A stretch of 64,000 nucleotides of DNA from Tillus elongatus (GCA_964006375.1 OZ023266.1:13776565-13840564); one strand, 5' to 3'. Counted from the first letter of the stretch, positions 1 through 11,040 are shown. The notes: generated by a model not told the origin, from the letters alone. Made by a program: numbers and translations.

Positions 1-986
1 ATACAAAATGGATTTGAAATAATGCGGTTTAATACAAATTATTTTTAAGTAGGTATGTGGTCGATTTTTTAAGGGAAGCAATGCTTCCCATGCTTCCATG
101 GACCGCACGCCACTACTGTATACTGATCAGTGCTGATCGCAGGTTCCAATCTTCACTTAGTGTAACCTGAATAATGTGGAATTTCTTAAGCTCGTCAGTA
201 GGAAAACTCTGCAAGTTAATTTTAAAAACCTTGCATATCATTATTCGATTAAGCATTGTGTATCCGTCTAAAAATCGTCTGTGTAAGAACCGACCACAAA
301 AGCAAACAGAACATTAAATTTCAATTACAGCTGTAGATGGGCACGGATCACGACACGCTCTAAATCATAAGCACAACAATTATCAATTTATCAATAAGTA
401 GGAGTAGTTCTCTGAATGTGTGCGTGCCCTTAATATCCACCCATTAACCGTTCGTATTCGTGTTCGAATGCAAAAACAATCTCCGGAAATGTTCTTCCTC
501 ACCATAAATCCACACAACTTCGGGATTTATTTCCTAAAAATATCCTGGCAGAAGTGGTGATTTGCGAAACCGACGACGGAGTGACGCGTCTCTCTGTTTT
601 GCATCATAGCGCAGTTTCCACTGTCATACAGAGTCAGATATATGGTGATTGCTGCATGGATGGATGGCCAAACTTACACTGTATCGTTATGTCCAAGGAA
701 ACTATTAGAGAGTCACAGGCGAAGGATGCATTCGCTCTCTAAAACGGCCGTAAATACACTTACTCTAACACTGCATCTTCTTAAACGAGCCTCGAATTGT
801 ACATTTGATACTCGATTGCTTCTGAGACGTCGCCTATTTACGCCGACCGACCAGCTCATGTTCTAATATGCAATAAACTGTAGTTTATGGATATTTCACA
901 TTCCTACACCACTGATTTTCTAATTAACATTGGCTCAGATAGGCATCGAAATGGTGCCGGTTAATATTGCTAATATAGGGTTACTA
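1..986. other. AT-rich stretch, no gene recognised
   Basis: Short open frames occur around 554-866 but none resembles a known family, and none has plausible exon structure or low-complexity-free conserved motifs. I see no repeat shared with the rest of the window. It could be unique intergenic DNA or an old unrecognised element. Confidence 0.5.
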
Positions 987-1067
987 TAAAAAAGTCTGGA
1001 CGTAGCAAGTGCGTTATGGAAGCGAATTTTCATAAAAATGTTTTTAATAGCACATATGTCACTCTTT
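987..1067 (+). repeat. TArep 5' module fragment
   Basis: Carries the recurrent 5' module of the TArep family: a CTGGACG...AGTGCGTTATGG core followed by a GAATTTTCAT box. It is cut off by the poly-T (3' tail) of LINE copy A, so the LINE probably inserted into this repeat. Confidence 0.7.
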
Positions 1068-2575
1068 TTTTTTTTACTTTCAACAACACACCACGAGGGC
1101 TTACAGCCTAAATACTATCGTACCGTGGGAAAGGAGGAAAGAGGCAACTTGTTAATTCTGGACTTGAAGGTTTGGAGGAGAAGGAAAAACATGTGCCGGC
1201 AAGGAATTCCACAACTTGGAAGTCCTGGGGGCAAAAGAGCGGGCATAACAAGATGTTCTATGTCTGGTGAATTGGACAGTAAAGGGGTGCATTCGATCTG
1301 TTCCCCTGTTAGATCTGTTGGGGGCAGCAGGTGGAGAAACTATGGAAAAAAGCTCATCTGAGCAGTGCCCGTGGAGATATCTATGAAAGAGAGAGAGAGA
1401 GAGAGAGAAAGAGGTCACTAACGGGACGTCGGTGGGCAAGAGATGGTAGCCTTTGGGTGACGGTAGGGTCACCGATGAGATGTATAGCTCTCTTTTTAAT
1501 GGAGTCCAGGATAGCGAGTGTAGAAGCGGCAGCTGCACTCCAGGTGTGGGAGCAGTATTCGAGGTTTGTCCTTATTTGTGAAATATATAAGATATAGAGA
1601 CTTGCTGGTGAAAAGTTTTTGCGAGCCGGAAGAGGAAACCTAATTTCTTAGCAGCCCCTTCTGCAATTGATGTGACATGTTGGTGGCAATTGAGATTTCG
1701 ATACACAGAAATACCAAAAAGAGAAAAAGACTCATTACTTTGAATAATTTGGCTGTTCATTGTGATGGGTCTAGGGCTGGTGTATCTCTTATGAGAAAGA
1801 AAGCAAGACTGAGATTTGGTGGGGTTGAATCCCCAGTCTAATATTTTTTGGAAATCCACGGAGACAGAACCCTCCATGAGTCTGCGATCCTCATCTAATT
1901 GGGCTAAAGAGACAGGCTTAGAATATTGTATATTTGAGTGGAGGGTGCTGTCGTCCGCGTAACTGTGAACTGGGTTGGATGTGCTAGAGAGGAGGTCATT
2001 GATGTGGAGAAGAAGTAAAGTAGGGGCTAAAGCTGAACCTTGAGGAACTCCTGCATTAATTGGATACAGTTTCGAGGAATGGTCATTCACGACAACAGAA
2101 ATGCTCCGGTTGGAGAGGAAATTTGCTGTCCAGGTACAGAGTTTTGGTGGTAGGCCATAGGGCGGAAGTTTATTAAGCAGCGCTGCGTGGCAGACCTGGT
2201 CGAATGCTTTGGATATGTCTAGATCGACAATCTGAGATTCACCGTGTAGTTGCATAGACTTCTTCCAAGAATGGGTGACAAAGGGAAAGGAGGTCGGCAG
2301 TCGATCTGCGCTGACGGAATCCATACTGCCTGTCGTGGTTTAGACTGTGTTTTTCAAGAAATTTTAGTAATTCGGTGTTTATATACTTTTCCATCACTTT
2401 AGAGACGACTGAAATGAGATAAATAGGCCTGTAGTTGCTAGGAAGCGCTTTGGATCCTTTCTTGGGGACTGGTTGTACTCGAGCAGTTTTCCAGTTACTA
2501 GGGAATATGCCTCTATTGTAAGATATCTTAAACATGCGAGTCAGGACAGGAGCAAGTTCTGGTGCGCATTTTTTG
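1068..2575 (-). mobile_element. LINE copy A, 5'-truncated, Jockey-superfamily/CR1-like
   Basis: The minus strand encodes reverse transcriptase (RT) and C-terminal segments closely matching copies D and E. They include the RT fingers region, the LDISKAFDQV block, a PQGSALAPT block and the YADD catalytic motif, then the C-terminal IQKRAIRL-like and TSKLWNSLPAHVF regions. The reading frame is broken between about 2239 and 2324, near 1572 and near 1538, so it is a pseudogene. The 3' end has a short T-run at about 1068 (an A-tail on the minus strand) and the family 3' UTR. Homology to D and E stops abruptly near 2575, so the endonuclease and the start of RT are missing, as expected for target-primed reverse transcription with incomplete synthesis. 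Confidence 0.9.
1387..1412. repeat. (GA)n expansion inside LINE A
   Basis: A short GA run that other copies of this LINE carry in a much shorter form (GAGAGAGAG) has expanded here. Confidence 0.8.
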
Positions 2576-3645
2576 TAATGCAAGCAGGCCTGAATCTGGT
2601 TACTGGTACTATATTTTATCAAAATTACTTATTGTTTGAAAATGTTCCAAAAATTTTCCGAAAATAAGCTTAAAATGTTTCCGAGAAAACTGGTTTCCTG
2701 GCCAACAAGCCTTAGGTTAATAAGCAAATTGAGTTATTGAAATTTGAAGGATTTAATGAAAATTCGCTACCAAAACGCACTTACTGCGTCTAGATTTTTT
2801 TTTTTACAAACATGCATCATATTTCGATAAAAATGCAAAAAGGCAATTATATAAGGGTGTTTGAAAAAAATAATTTTAGGGATCACCAACGCCTTATGGA
2901 CCATCCTGTGATAGTCAAAATAATTTTATAAGATGCAGCTCAAGACACCCTATAAGTAACGTATACAATTTTTCCCCGTATCTTGCATTATAACAATTAT
3001 ATTGAGCTTTACCGTAGAAATGCGTCACCTTGTATATATGTAAACAGAAAGTAAACCCGGATATGGATTCCAGGGTGCCTAGATTGCGCTCATTTGAAGA
3101 AATCATTTTAAAAGTCGCAGGCTCCTCATTAAGGATTTTTTTACGAAAATTAGCTAAAAATTATAGACAGTCAAACCATAAAGTTAACTTAACCTATAGC
3201 CAAAGTATCAACTCAACTAGACCTACAGAGAAAGGGTCTATTTGAAATGAATTTTCTGTAAATATTTTAGTAAAAGGACAATGGTGGTTGAAGCTGAAAT
3301 TTAAGGGTTTGCAGAACACTCCTCTTGCGACATTTTCTTTACATAATTCGTACTTGTTCCAAGTTCTTTATTTAAATGTTACGAATTTTGACGTTTCAAA
3401 TCGCACTTTCACGTTTTGAGGAAAACTGCATGTTTTTTAAATGCTAATAACTGTCTATAATTGTCTTTCAACTTACGGACCTAAATTTTGGTACGTGGGC
3501 CACTATTTATAATACAAACACGGGTACCAAATTTGGTTACCCGTGCTTGGTTATCTCCGGAGATATCAATTTATTCCCAAAGACAACCCAAAATTTTCTG
3601 GGAAAACCTGGGCCGATTTTCCTGGCTAACAAACTTGCCCAAGGT
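2576..3645. repeat. TArep-family mosaic (long noncoding form)
   Basis: Contains an inverted 5' module (GAAAATTCGCTACC, then CGCACTTACTGCGTC, at about 2758-2792) and a block around the phrase ACCAACG..CTTATGG. It then has the 3' module CCCGGATATGG...GCGCTCATTTGAAG near 3055-3110 and a long tail matching 15.0-15.5 kb in reverse orientation. The (TA)n has collapsed to a few units here. No coding potential recognised. Confidence 0.65.
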
Positions 3646-3828
3646 TCTCCAAATACGGGAGTATTTACACGAAGTCTTTCCACAAAGATGGATTGGACGA
3701 AGAGGTTTCGTAGAATGGGCCCGCTAGATCACAAGACCTTACACCTCTTGAATTCTTTTTATGGGGATACCTTAAAAATAGAGTGTATAAAACGCAACCT
3801 GCTGATTTAGATGATTTGTAAATGAAAA
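3646..3828 (+). pseudogene. Tc1/mariner-type transposase fragment (left part, split)
   Basis: Translation gives FPQRWIGRRGFVEWAR and, after a frameshift near 3722, SQDLTPLEFFLWGYLKNRVY and DLDDL. This is the catalytic C-terminal region of the insect mariner-like transposases that the DD41D copies at 30.3 and 52.6 kb also represent. The residue expected to be the third catalytic acid reads Glu (LEFF) instead of the usual Asp (LDFF). The gene stops at 3828, where a TArep copy begins. Its C terminus resumes at about 5406, so the two pieces appear to be one gene interrupted by a 1.6-kb insertion. Confidence 0.8.
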
Positions 3829-4019
3829 AAAGCCTGGACGCAGCAAGTGCGTTATGGTAGTGAATTTTCATAGAAATGATCTGGCACAAAGTATTTTATT
3901 ATAACTTTTTTTTCTTGTAACATATAAATCTAAATTTTGGTGTATAGTTTACTTTTTATATCGTAAACCTACCTACCAAATTTGGTTATCATACATTTTT
4001 TATTTTTTAAGATAAAATT

Positions 4020-4575
4020 TTTTTTCAAATGAAAACTTAAAATTTTTCCGGAAAACCTCGTCCGATTATTCTGATTAACGAACTTATCAAAGCCATTTAC
4101 AAAAGGAAGGTACATGCCAAATTATATCAAAATCTGCCCATTATTCTTTTAGAAAAAAATTTTTTTCGAATGAAAACTCAAAATTTTCCCGCAAAACCTC
4201 GTCCAATTTTCCTGACTAACAAACTTGTCAAAGCCATTTACAAAAGGAAGGTACATGCCAAATTTTATTAAAATCGGCTTATTACTTTTTGAGATAAGAA
4301 TTTTTTTCGAATGAAAACTCAAAATTTTTCCGGAAAACCTCATCCGATTTTCTTGACTAACCAACTTGTCAAAGCCATTTACAAAAGGAAGGTACATGCC
4401 ATATTTTATTAAAATCGGCTTATTACTTTTTGAGATAAGAATTTTTTTCGAATGAAATCTCAAAATTTTCCCGGAAAACCTTATCCGATTTTCTTGACTA
4501 ACAAACATGTCAAAGCCATTTACAAACGAAAGGTACATGCCAAATTTTATCAAAATCGGCCTATTATTTTTTTAG
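4020..4575 (+). repeat. Four tandem copies of a 141-bp TArep segment
   Basis: The phrase AAAGCCATTTACAAA recurs at 4089, 4230, 4371 and 4512, exactly 141 bp apart. Other TArep copies (57.15-57.3 kb, 58.66-58.8 kb) have this segment once. Because 141 is a multiple of three, a minus-strand open frame repeats with it. Confidence 0.9.
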
Positions 4576-4588
4576 TTATCGGTGTGAT

Positions 4589-4589
<1 letters not shown>

Positions 4590-4678
<89 letters not shown>

Positions 4679-5192
4679 AACAACACACCACGAGGGCTTA
4701 CAGCCTAAATACTATCGTACCGTGGGTGTTGACAAGGAGGAAAGAGGCAACTTGTTAATTCTGGACTTGAAGGTTTGGAGGTTCGGAGCAGAAGGAAAAA
4801 CATGTGCCGGCAAGGAATTCCACAACTTGGAAGTCCTCGGGACTAAAGAGCGGGCATAACAAGATGTTCTATGTCTGGTGACCTGGACAGTAAAAGGGTG
4901 CATTCGCTCTGTTCCCCTGGTAGATCTGTTGGGGGCAGCAGGTGGGGGAACTATGGAGGAAAGCTCCTCTGAGCAGTGCCCGTGCAGATATCTATAAAAG
5001 AGAGAGAGGTCACCAACGGCACGTCGGTGGGCAAGGGATGGCAGCCTTTGGGTGAGGGTAGGGTCACCGATGAGACGTATAGCTCTCTTTTGAATGGAGT
5101 CCAGGATAGCGAGTGTAGAAGCGGCAGCTGCACCCCAGATGTGGGAGCAGTATTCGAGGTTTCGCCTTATTTGTGAAGTATATAAGGTATAG

Positions 5193-5260
<68 letters not shown>

Positions 5261-5274
5261 CATATATATACATA
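4590..5274. repeat. (TA)n tract, interrupted by LINE B
   Basis: Pure TA runs occupy about 4590-4675 and 5194-5274. The intervening part is LINE copy B, so the LINE inserted within the microsatellite. Confidence 0.9.
4678..5193 (-). mobile_element. LINE copy B, 3' end only
   Basis: Carries the 3' UTR and the last part of the open frame of the CR1-like LINE family (LDSIQKRAIRLIGDPTLTQ, TSKLWNSLPAHVF). The minus-strand frame runs open through about 5263 by including TA repeats. Severely 5'-truncated, dead on arrival. It sits between two (TA)n tracts. Confidence 0.9.
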
Positions 5275-5405
5275 TAAAAATTGAAACTGACCCCGGATAT
5301 GGGTTCTAGGGGTCCTAGATCGCGCTCATTTGCAAAATTTTTTTCAAAATTTAAAAGTCGGGATCTCCCCATTAGTGAATTTTTTCTACGAAAATTCACT
5401 AATAA

Positions 5406-5521
5406 CAACATAGATTAGGAACGTAACGCCTGACGTGTTGAACAGAGTTAAGGAAGAATTCCAGAGCAGATTATTTCGTTGTGCGCAAGTGAATGGAGAA
5501 CATTTTGAACATTTATTATAA
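5406..5521 (+). pseudogene. Tc1/mariner-type transposase C terminus (right part, split)
   Basis: Translation gives IRNVTPDVLNRVKEEFQSR and NGEHFEHLL followed by a stop. This is the conserved C terminus of the same transposase type whose catalytic region ends at 3828. About seven to ten residues are lost at the junction with the intervening TArep copy. Confidence 0.8.
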
Positions 5522-5860
5522 GAAAGGGACGTTTATATGGAGTTGGTTTTCGAAAATTAAATTTCAGGGTAAAGTGTTTAGTTTTAATATTCCGGTATTA
5601 AGTTTCGAGCCTGTATTGAAAACTGTAATATTAGACCATACATATGGGGTATCTACGCATTCAGCGAAATGTGATCCATCGAATTGTGATGAAAAAATGT
5701 AGGGTTGCCATTTAAAAATAATGGATAAAGTGGTGGGAGTTTAATTTTTTTAACTATGATTATAAGATAATGTTTGATAAATTAAACTTTACGTGCCTTA
5801 GCGTTTTCCACAAAAACTATTTTTTGCTGAATAATGAATTTTATTCCATAAGTGTGTTTC

Positions 5861-5866
<6 letters not shown>
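5522..5866. other. Probable mariner 3' flank, no gene
   Basis: AT-rich sequence downstream of the transposase C terminus, probably the 3' untranslated/terminal part of that transposon. A GTAGGGTTGCCATT phrase near 5700 resembles mariner ends, but I found no matching left TIR. Confidence 0.35.

Positions 5867-5950
<84 letters not shown>
5867..5950. repeat. (TA)n microsatellite
   Basis: Uninterrupted TA dinucleotides, directly abutting the left TIR of the 800-bp element. Confidence 0.95.
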
Positions 5951-5953
<3 letters not shown>

Positions 5954-6746
5954 GGCTTTTATTAATTCCCGAACCCCACGTGACTGATTAAGGCAACCCG
6001 GCATACATGGTTGTACAACCTGAATTAATGAAATCCCTAAGATGACAGTGTAGTCTCATATTTCCTTTGGGGTTTTATAAAAAATATAATAAGTTGAAAC
6101 AATAAATGTCTTAAATGTATTTATTATTTAGTATTTTAAACAGCAAGTCTGTTCATATATGGTTTACTGTTATTGATTGTTAAAAATAAATTAAAAACAG
6201 AATAAAATATTACTTTTATTTTATATAGATATCAAAATTTTGTAATGTACGTAAACAAATTGAGGTCCCATTATTTAAACTTCTAATTTACGGTTTTAGG
6301 AATGTGTATTGTGTAACATGTAACAAATATGTACCTGTTTGGGCAGATTACCGACGAACAGATTTGGTAGGGCTTCGTTCCATGCGATGTCGAATATCGT
6401 CAACATAACGTTAACATACCTACACTTTTAACTCGCGTAAGCAATGAAAATGCTAAGTTTTGGTAAAAACTGTTTATTTCTATTGTCCAACAGATAGAAC
6501 ATTATTTGAAGAAGGTAAACACTGGTCGAACTTGTAAAATGCACAATATGCATACAAAATAACCGTCAAAAGGGAATTGAGCGCCAGCTATAATGGACTG
6601 AACTGTCAATTGTCAATTGATTTGGTAACTTTACGGTGCCTAGTCTAGTGGTTTTTTGGTTACTTTTTGACTGCCACCTCATAAAATCATATTCCACTAA
6701 GAGAGAGACAGAATCCGGTCACGTGGGGTTCAGGAATTAATGAAAG

Positions 6747-6750
<4 letters not shown>
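5951..6750. mobile_element. 800-bp TIR element with mariner transposase remnant
   Basis: The left end (CAGGGCTTTTATTAATTCCC, continuing GAACCCCACGTGA) is matched in inverted orientation at 6718-6750 with about three mismatches over some 33 bp. Both ends abut (TA)n, consistent with TA target use. On the minus strand near 6345-6410, MERSPTKSVRR, then a stop, then SAQTG resembles the second helix-turn-helix of mariner-like transposases. I infer an internally deleted, decayed Tc1/mariner element. Confidence 0.75.

Positions 6751-6836
<86 letters not shown>
6751..6836. repeat. (TA)n microsatellite
   Basis: TA run directly after the right TIR of the 800-bp element. Together with the run at 5867-5950 it is likely the original single target tract. 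Confidence 0.95.
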
Positions 6837-6840
<4 letters not shown>

Positions 6841-6975
6841 ATATAAAAATTCGAACGGTCCTTGGATTTGGGTTCTAGGAACCCTAATTCGCGCTCATTC
6901 CAAAAAAATTGCGAAAGTCTTACCATCGTTACCTCTCTATTTGTGAATTTTCATTAAGAAAAATAATTAATTTTC
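6837..6975 (+). repeat. TArep 3' module
   Basis: AACATATAAAAATTCGAAC, then the degenerate ...GGGTTCTAGGAACCCTAATT... and GCGCTCATTCC phrases of the 3' module, ending near a GTGAATTTTCATTAAG hairpin arm. Confidence 0.75.
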
Positions 6976-7829
6976 ACACAGATAAAAGCTCTTATCAATT
7001 TTAGATATCGTATTTACTACAAAGTATGGAACACAGAACCCCATAAATACAGACATCACTACGTGGCAACTTCCTTATAAAATATTTTCAACTCTTTCAC
7101 GATGACAGCGACGATATCAGCTCGGTGATATCTCTTATAAATCACAATATGCTGATGCCGCTGGAAAAATGCATTGTTTCGTTCACTGTCGTTTCAAAAT
7201 TCATAGAAAACTTACACAAATATTCATTCACTTTGAAGAGGAATTGATGCGAATTTTCAGCGGTTCCAAAAAGAAAGAATGAAAGATAGCAGCGTCTTCC
7301 ATGACGCGCAGACACAAACAGCAACTAGAGTATAGAGTATACAAACCTGGAATGCATTGTCTAAACTGCAAACGTACCGGGGAATCACCCGTTTCTCCCG
7401 TACCTGCTACGGTTACGGGATCCGATCTGCGATATGTACTTTGTCTAGAAATATGCTTATGAAACATTATATTTTATGGGAGTCATTTGCCGTAGAGAGA
7501 AAATGCTTCTGCATGTTTAATTTGAAAGACAGCGGCGGATTTTCACGTTTGGCGAAAATAACAAACTCTCCATTTTATTTTCATTTAATTACTCACATAC
7601 AAAGATAAAATTATAACAATTTTAGCCTTAAATTCGAAGTTGCACACAGTTTTTACCTGAAGTTATCAATAATTTTGTGTCGTTTAAAGTCCAGTTATAC
7701 ATCATTTTGCATTTAAACCCAAATTATGTATAACTTACAGTTTAAACCTGAAATTATGTCTAATTTTGTGGCGTTTAAAATGGAAATTGGCATAATTTAG
7801 ATTTTAAACCATAACTCATACATAACGTT
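6976..7829. other. No gene recognised; weak internal repetition
   Basis: No coding similarity. Between about 7640 and 7815 a degenerate motif (GTTTAAA..., AAATTATG..., TAATTTTGTG) recurs three to four times, suggesting an old tandem or palindromic repeat. Confidence 0.4.
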
Positions 7830-7918
7830 GTAAGGCTAGATGCATTCTCGCAACAATTAAAACCGTAGACCGGTTTCGCTCTCATTAGAGCTCGTCAGTA
7901 CGGCATACTGGCATACAA
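7830..7918 (+). repeat. Single unit fragment of the 116-bp satellite family
   Basis: GTAAGGCTAGATGCATTCTC through GCTCTCATTAGAGCTCGTC and CAGTACGGCATAC matches the unit tandemly repeated at 39.7-41.4 kb. It has C instead of A in the palindrome centre and CAGTACGG where most array units have CATTACGG. The fragment is interrupted by the Jockey LINE tail. Confidence 0.85.
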
Positions 7919-9320
7919 TTTTTTTTTTTTTTTGGATACAGGAGGGAGATATGCGTGCAGACCTCATTTCACGGCCCCGTAGGTGCCGTGGGATATCGAG
8001 GTACTGTGAGACTCGTACTCTTAGTACACCTACTCACTAAAACTCCCTCCCAGGAAGTACCGGACCTTAGTCCATACCTCCGTCGGAAAGATTTACACAC
8101 AATGACTTTTTGAGTATGAATGTTTCCATTCTGTTTTTGCCGCGGGGGTAAGTATAAGCTTTGGACGCTTATGCTTATGTGGAAGTTGCTCGTCGTAGTC
8201 GGTGGCACTACGGAGAAGAGCATTTGGGTGAGAAGCGGCTTTTGCGAACTGGGTTGTGGATAATTGAGTTATAAACTCAAGATACGAAAGCATTTCCAGA
8301 TCAGAGTGAATCTGACTGTTTCGGACAAACTATGGCGCTCCGGTAACCATTCTCAGAATTTTGTTCTGGATGATTTGAAGGGTCTTGATGTGTGTTGCGG
8401 CCGCGTTGGCCCATGCAGGTGATGCATAGGTCAAGGCTGGCCGGATGATGACTTTGTACATGAGCAACTTATTGTTCCTGGACAATTTGGAATTTCTATT
8501 TAGAAGTGGGAACAGCTTCGAGATGAACAACAGGCTTTTTTTCGAGCGTGATCGACATGGGGGCGCCATGTTAACTGTTTGTCGAGGAAAACCCCGAGGT
8601 ATTTTGCGGAATCTTGCCAGGGGATTAGACAGTTGTCTAATGAAACGTGATCGTGAGGTGTGTGTCTCCTCTTGAAAAATAGGACAGCTGAACATTTATC
8701 GGGGTTTATGGCTATAAGGGATTTCCTATACCAGCCTTGCAGCTCGACTACGGCGGTCTGAAGTCGTTCGGTTATTATCCTCGACTGAGTGGAGCTGCTG
8801 AGGATGGTAGTATCGTCTGCGTACAGTGCGTATGTCACGTTTAGGGGGGCTGTCGGAATGTCTGCGGCAAATATATTGTAGAGCAGAGGGGAGATAGCAG
8901 AACCCTGCGGGAGACCATCCGTGGCTGGGTACGTTCTAGATCTGGCTCCCAGATGTTTGACCTGGTACTTCCTCTGTTGCAGGTATGACCTGATTAGCAG
9001 AATCAGAGGTAAAGGATAATTAAATGATAGAAGTTTTTTTAGGAGGCCCGCATGCCAAACCCTATCGAAGGATTGAGCAATATCAAGAAATATTGCACCA
9101 TTTGTCTTGTTTATATTAAATCCTTTGGTGATGTTTTTCACCACACGAAGGACTTGGTCAGTGGTGGAGTGCTGGTATCTGAAGCCGAATTGTTCATCCG
9201 GGAGGATATGATTTTCTGAGGTGAAAGAAGCTAGCCTTTTCTGAATCAGTTTTTCGGCGATTTTGCCGATGACTGGTAACAGGCTAATGGGCATGTAGTT
9301 CTGAGGGAACAGCGGATCTT
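7919..9320 (-). mobile_element. Jockey-clade LINE, 5'-truncated pseudogene
   Basis: The minus strand encodes RT from the NYMPISLLPVIGKIAEKLI block through FLDIAQSFDRVWH, GLPQGSAISPLLYNIF and the catalytic YADDTTI motif. After a frameshift near 8500-8690 it continues with KVIIRPALTYASPAWANA and, in another frame, the C-terminal LSTTQFAKAASHPN segment. This order and these blocks are typical of Jockey/BS-like elements. A T-run at 7919-7933 is the A-tail. Endonuclease and ORF1 are absent. Flanks suggest an imperfect target duplication (GCATACAATT left, GCATACTAATT right), both within the satellite-related repeat. Confidence 0.88.
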
Positions 9321-9594
9321 GCATACTAATTGCAGCAAAACTACACCTATAAAGTAATACGGCTATAGTAGCCAGCCTTTCAACACTAAGTGAGTGGTGG
9401 ACGTGCCGCCACCTAGTTGCGGAACCAAGTAGTATGTTGTCACGCCAGCTCCAAATAACACAAAGTGTTAAAAAAATAGCGACTGTATACAACTAACTAA
9501 CAATTTAGTAAATTGTTAGCCCTGGCCCATTTCTACCCCAATATAGGGACAAAGTATGTAAGACTAGATGCATTCTCGCAACAATTAGAACCGT
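9321..9594 (+). repeat. Satellite-associated segment S plus unit fragment
   Basis: Matches the sequence following the 116-bp array (41386-41550): AATACGGCTAT..GTAGCCAGCC, CCGCCACCT..TTG, ATGTTGTCACG and GTATACAAC. It ends with another unit fragment (AGGGACAAAGTATGTAAG at about 9547). It shows the repeat as unit-S-unit without amplification. Confidence 0.8.
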
Positions 9595-10119
9595 TGTCTT
9601 TAAAGTCAAAAGTAAACATAATTTTGTGCTCAAATTCATAGTTAGTGCGGCTTCTATTGAGTCCTGTTACAAGTTTTGGTAAATCTGGGTAAATTATATG
9701 AGAAGAATGCATTCCGTTGATTTTGATAATTACCTGGATGAGTTCGTTCATCAAATCTCAACGGCTAATTTTTCTTAATAAAAAATATTTTTTAAAACGT
9801 AATATCTCTCAAATTGTCTAAGTTATTAAGACGAACATGTATAACTTAAAAGAACATAGATCGACGTGGTTGTGTACCAATTTTCAAGTCGTTTGATCAG
9901 AGGAAAATAAAGTTATTCTAAATTAATAATAAAATAATCTTCGACATCACTTTAGATTCTGTAATGCAATATCTACAATGTTGGACAAAGACAGATGGCT
10001 TTATCTGTACCGCTATGTCAAATAAAATAAATCGCTGATAAAAATCTAAACAATGGAAGTTATTCCAAGATGTCAGACTGGAGGACATTGTGAGAGATAC
10101 GACAGGGATGCCATTTCGG
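9595..10119. other. No gene recognised
   Basis: AT-rich, no coding similarity or shared repeat noticed. Confidence 0.45.
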
Positions 10120-10262
10120 TGCAGGACCAGGTAGTATGTTGTCACGACAGTTCTAGTTTACACAAAATTTTATAGATATAGCTGTGTACAATGTACAACC
10201 AACTAACAATTTTGTAAAGTGCCAGCCTTGGACCTAATACAGCGGACAAAGTTTGCGTCCAA
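10120..10262 (+). repeat. Divergent copy of segment S
   Basis: AGTATGTTGTCACGACAGTT, a TGTACAACCAACTAACAATT phrase and GCGGACAAAGTTTGCG are decayed versions of segment S and the start of the satellite unit. Confidence 0.65.
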
Positions 10263-10659
10263 AAGCGCTAAATTTTAGCATGCGAATAATATAAAACAAC
10301 TAGGTACCTATATTCTAAGGTTAATATAAATAGTAGGTAAATAATAACCCAACTTTTAATTTCAACTTAACTTGAACAAAATGACTGTAGTATATTATGG
10401 TTGTAACATCCTATGAAACAAATATGAAAGTGATAGGTAAACTGCATGTAGATTGTAAATATTGTATGTATTACTTAGTGAACTCTATACAGAATTCACT
10501 AGTAGGTATTACAAGAAATATACCCACCTCAAACTAATATAGTACGTACTCATAATATCTAGGTAAGTACTACAAAGTACATACATCCCTAGTTAAAATT
10601 ATATAAACAGATCTTTAGGCTAAATTATTAAAATTTTTATTTCGAAATTTTGTATTGTT

Positions 10660-11040
10660 TATATTTATTTCATTTTCAAAAAGTATGGATACAGCAATAG
10701 TAAATAAGTGATGAAAATAGTTTAGGTGCGTTATGGTAGCGAATTCTCATAAAAATATTTCAAATAGTGATAACCCAATTTCCCATTAAACTAGAATCTT
10801 CAGTTTTGATACATAGTAAAACCTATATAAAAGCAACGTGGATACCAAATTTTAAAAAAATAACACAATGAGCTTCACAGATAATTACAAATTTGTTATA
10901 AAAAACCTTTTTTGTTATTTTGTTTGCAGAAACTGTTTCGATTGAGTTGATTAAAACCGATCATTCAAGCGATTAATATGGAAAAATACTTACCTGCCAT
11001 TTATAATGTTATAGATGCATTTCGTTTGTAAATAAAAATT
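10660..11040 (+). repeat. Direct repeat, first copy
   Basis: Starts AAGTATGGATACAGCAA and passes through CCCATTAAACTAGAATCTTC, ATGAGCTTCACAG and CCTTTTTTGTT. The second copy is at 11590-11995 with visible point divergence. A TArep 5' module (GTGCGTTATGGTAGCG) lies near its start. Confidence 0.8.

Larger units (their letters stand above)
3829..5405 (+). mobile_element. TArep copy, full-length-like, nested in a mariner pseudogene
   Basis: Begins with the GGACGCAGCAAGTGCGTTAT module, runs through a T/A-rich body and a (TA)n tract (split by LINE B), then the 3' module ACTGACCCCGGATATGGG. It ends in a hairpin formed by TAGTGAATTTT and AAAATTCACTA. The 5' module also contains TAGTGAATTTTCAT, complementary to the 3' terminus, so there is a subterminal inverted repeat. 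The flanks are the two halves of one mariner coding region. It is noncoding apart from chance frames. I infer a non-autonomous DNA element, possibly Helentron-related, but the class is unproven. Confidence 0.65.

Noticed and set aside
554..866. Two short overlapping frames
   Set aside because: No recognisable motif; expected by chance in this length.
4452..5411. Open frames of repeated Tyr-Ile across this and all other (TA)n tracts
   Set aside because: They are translations of a dinucleotide repeat that has no stop in some phases, not genes.
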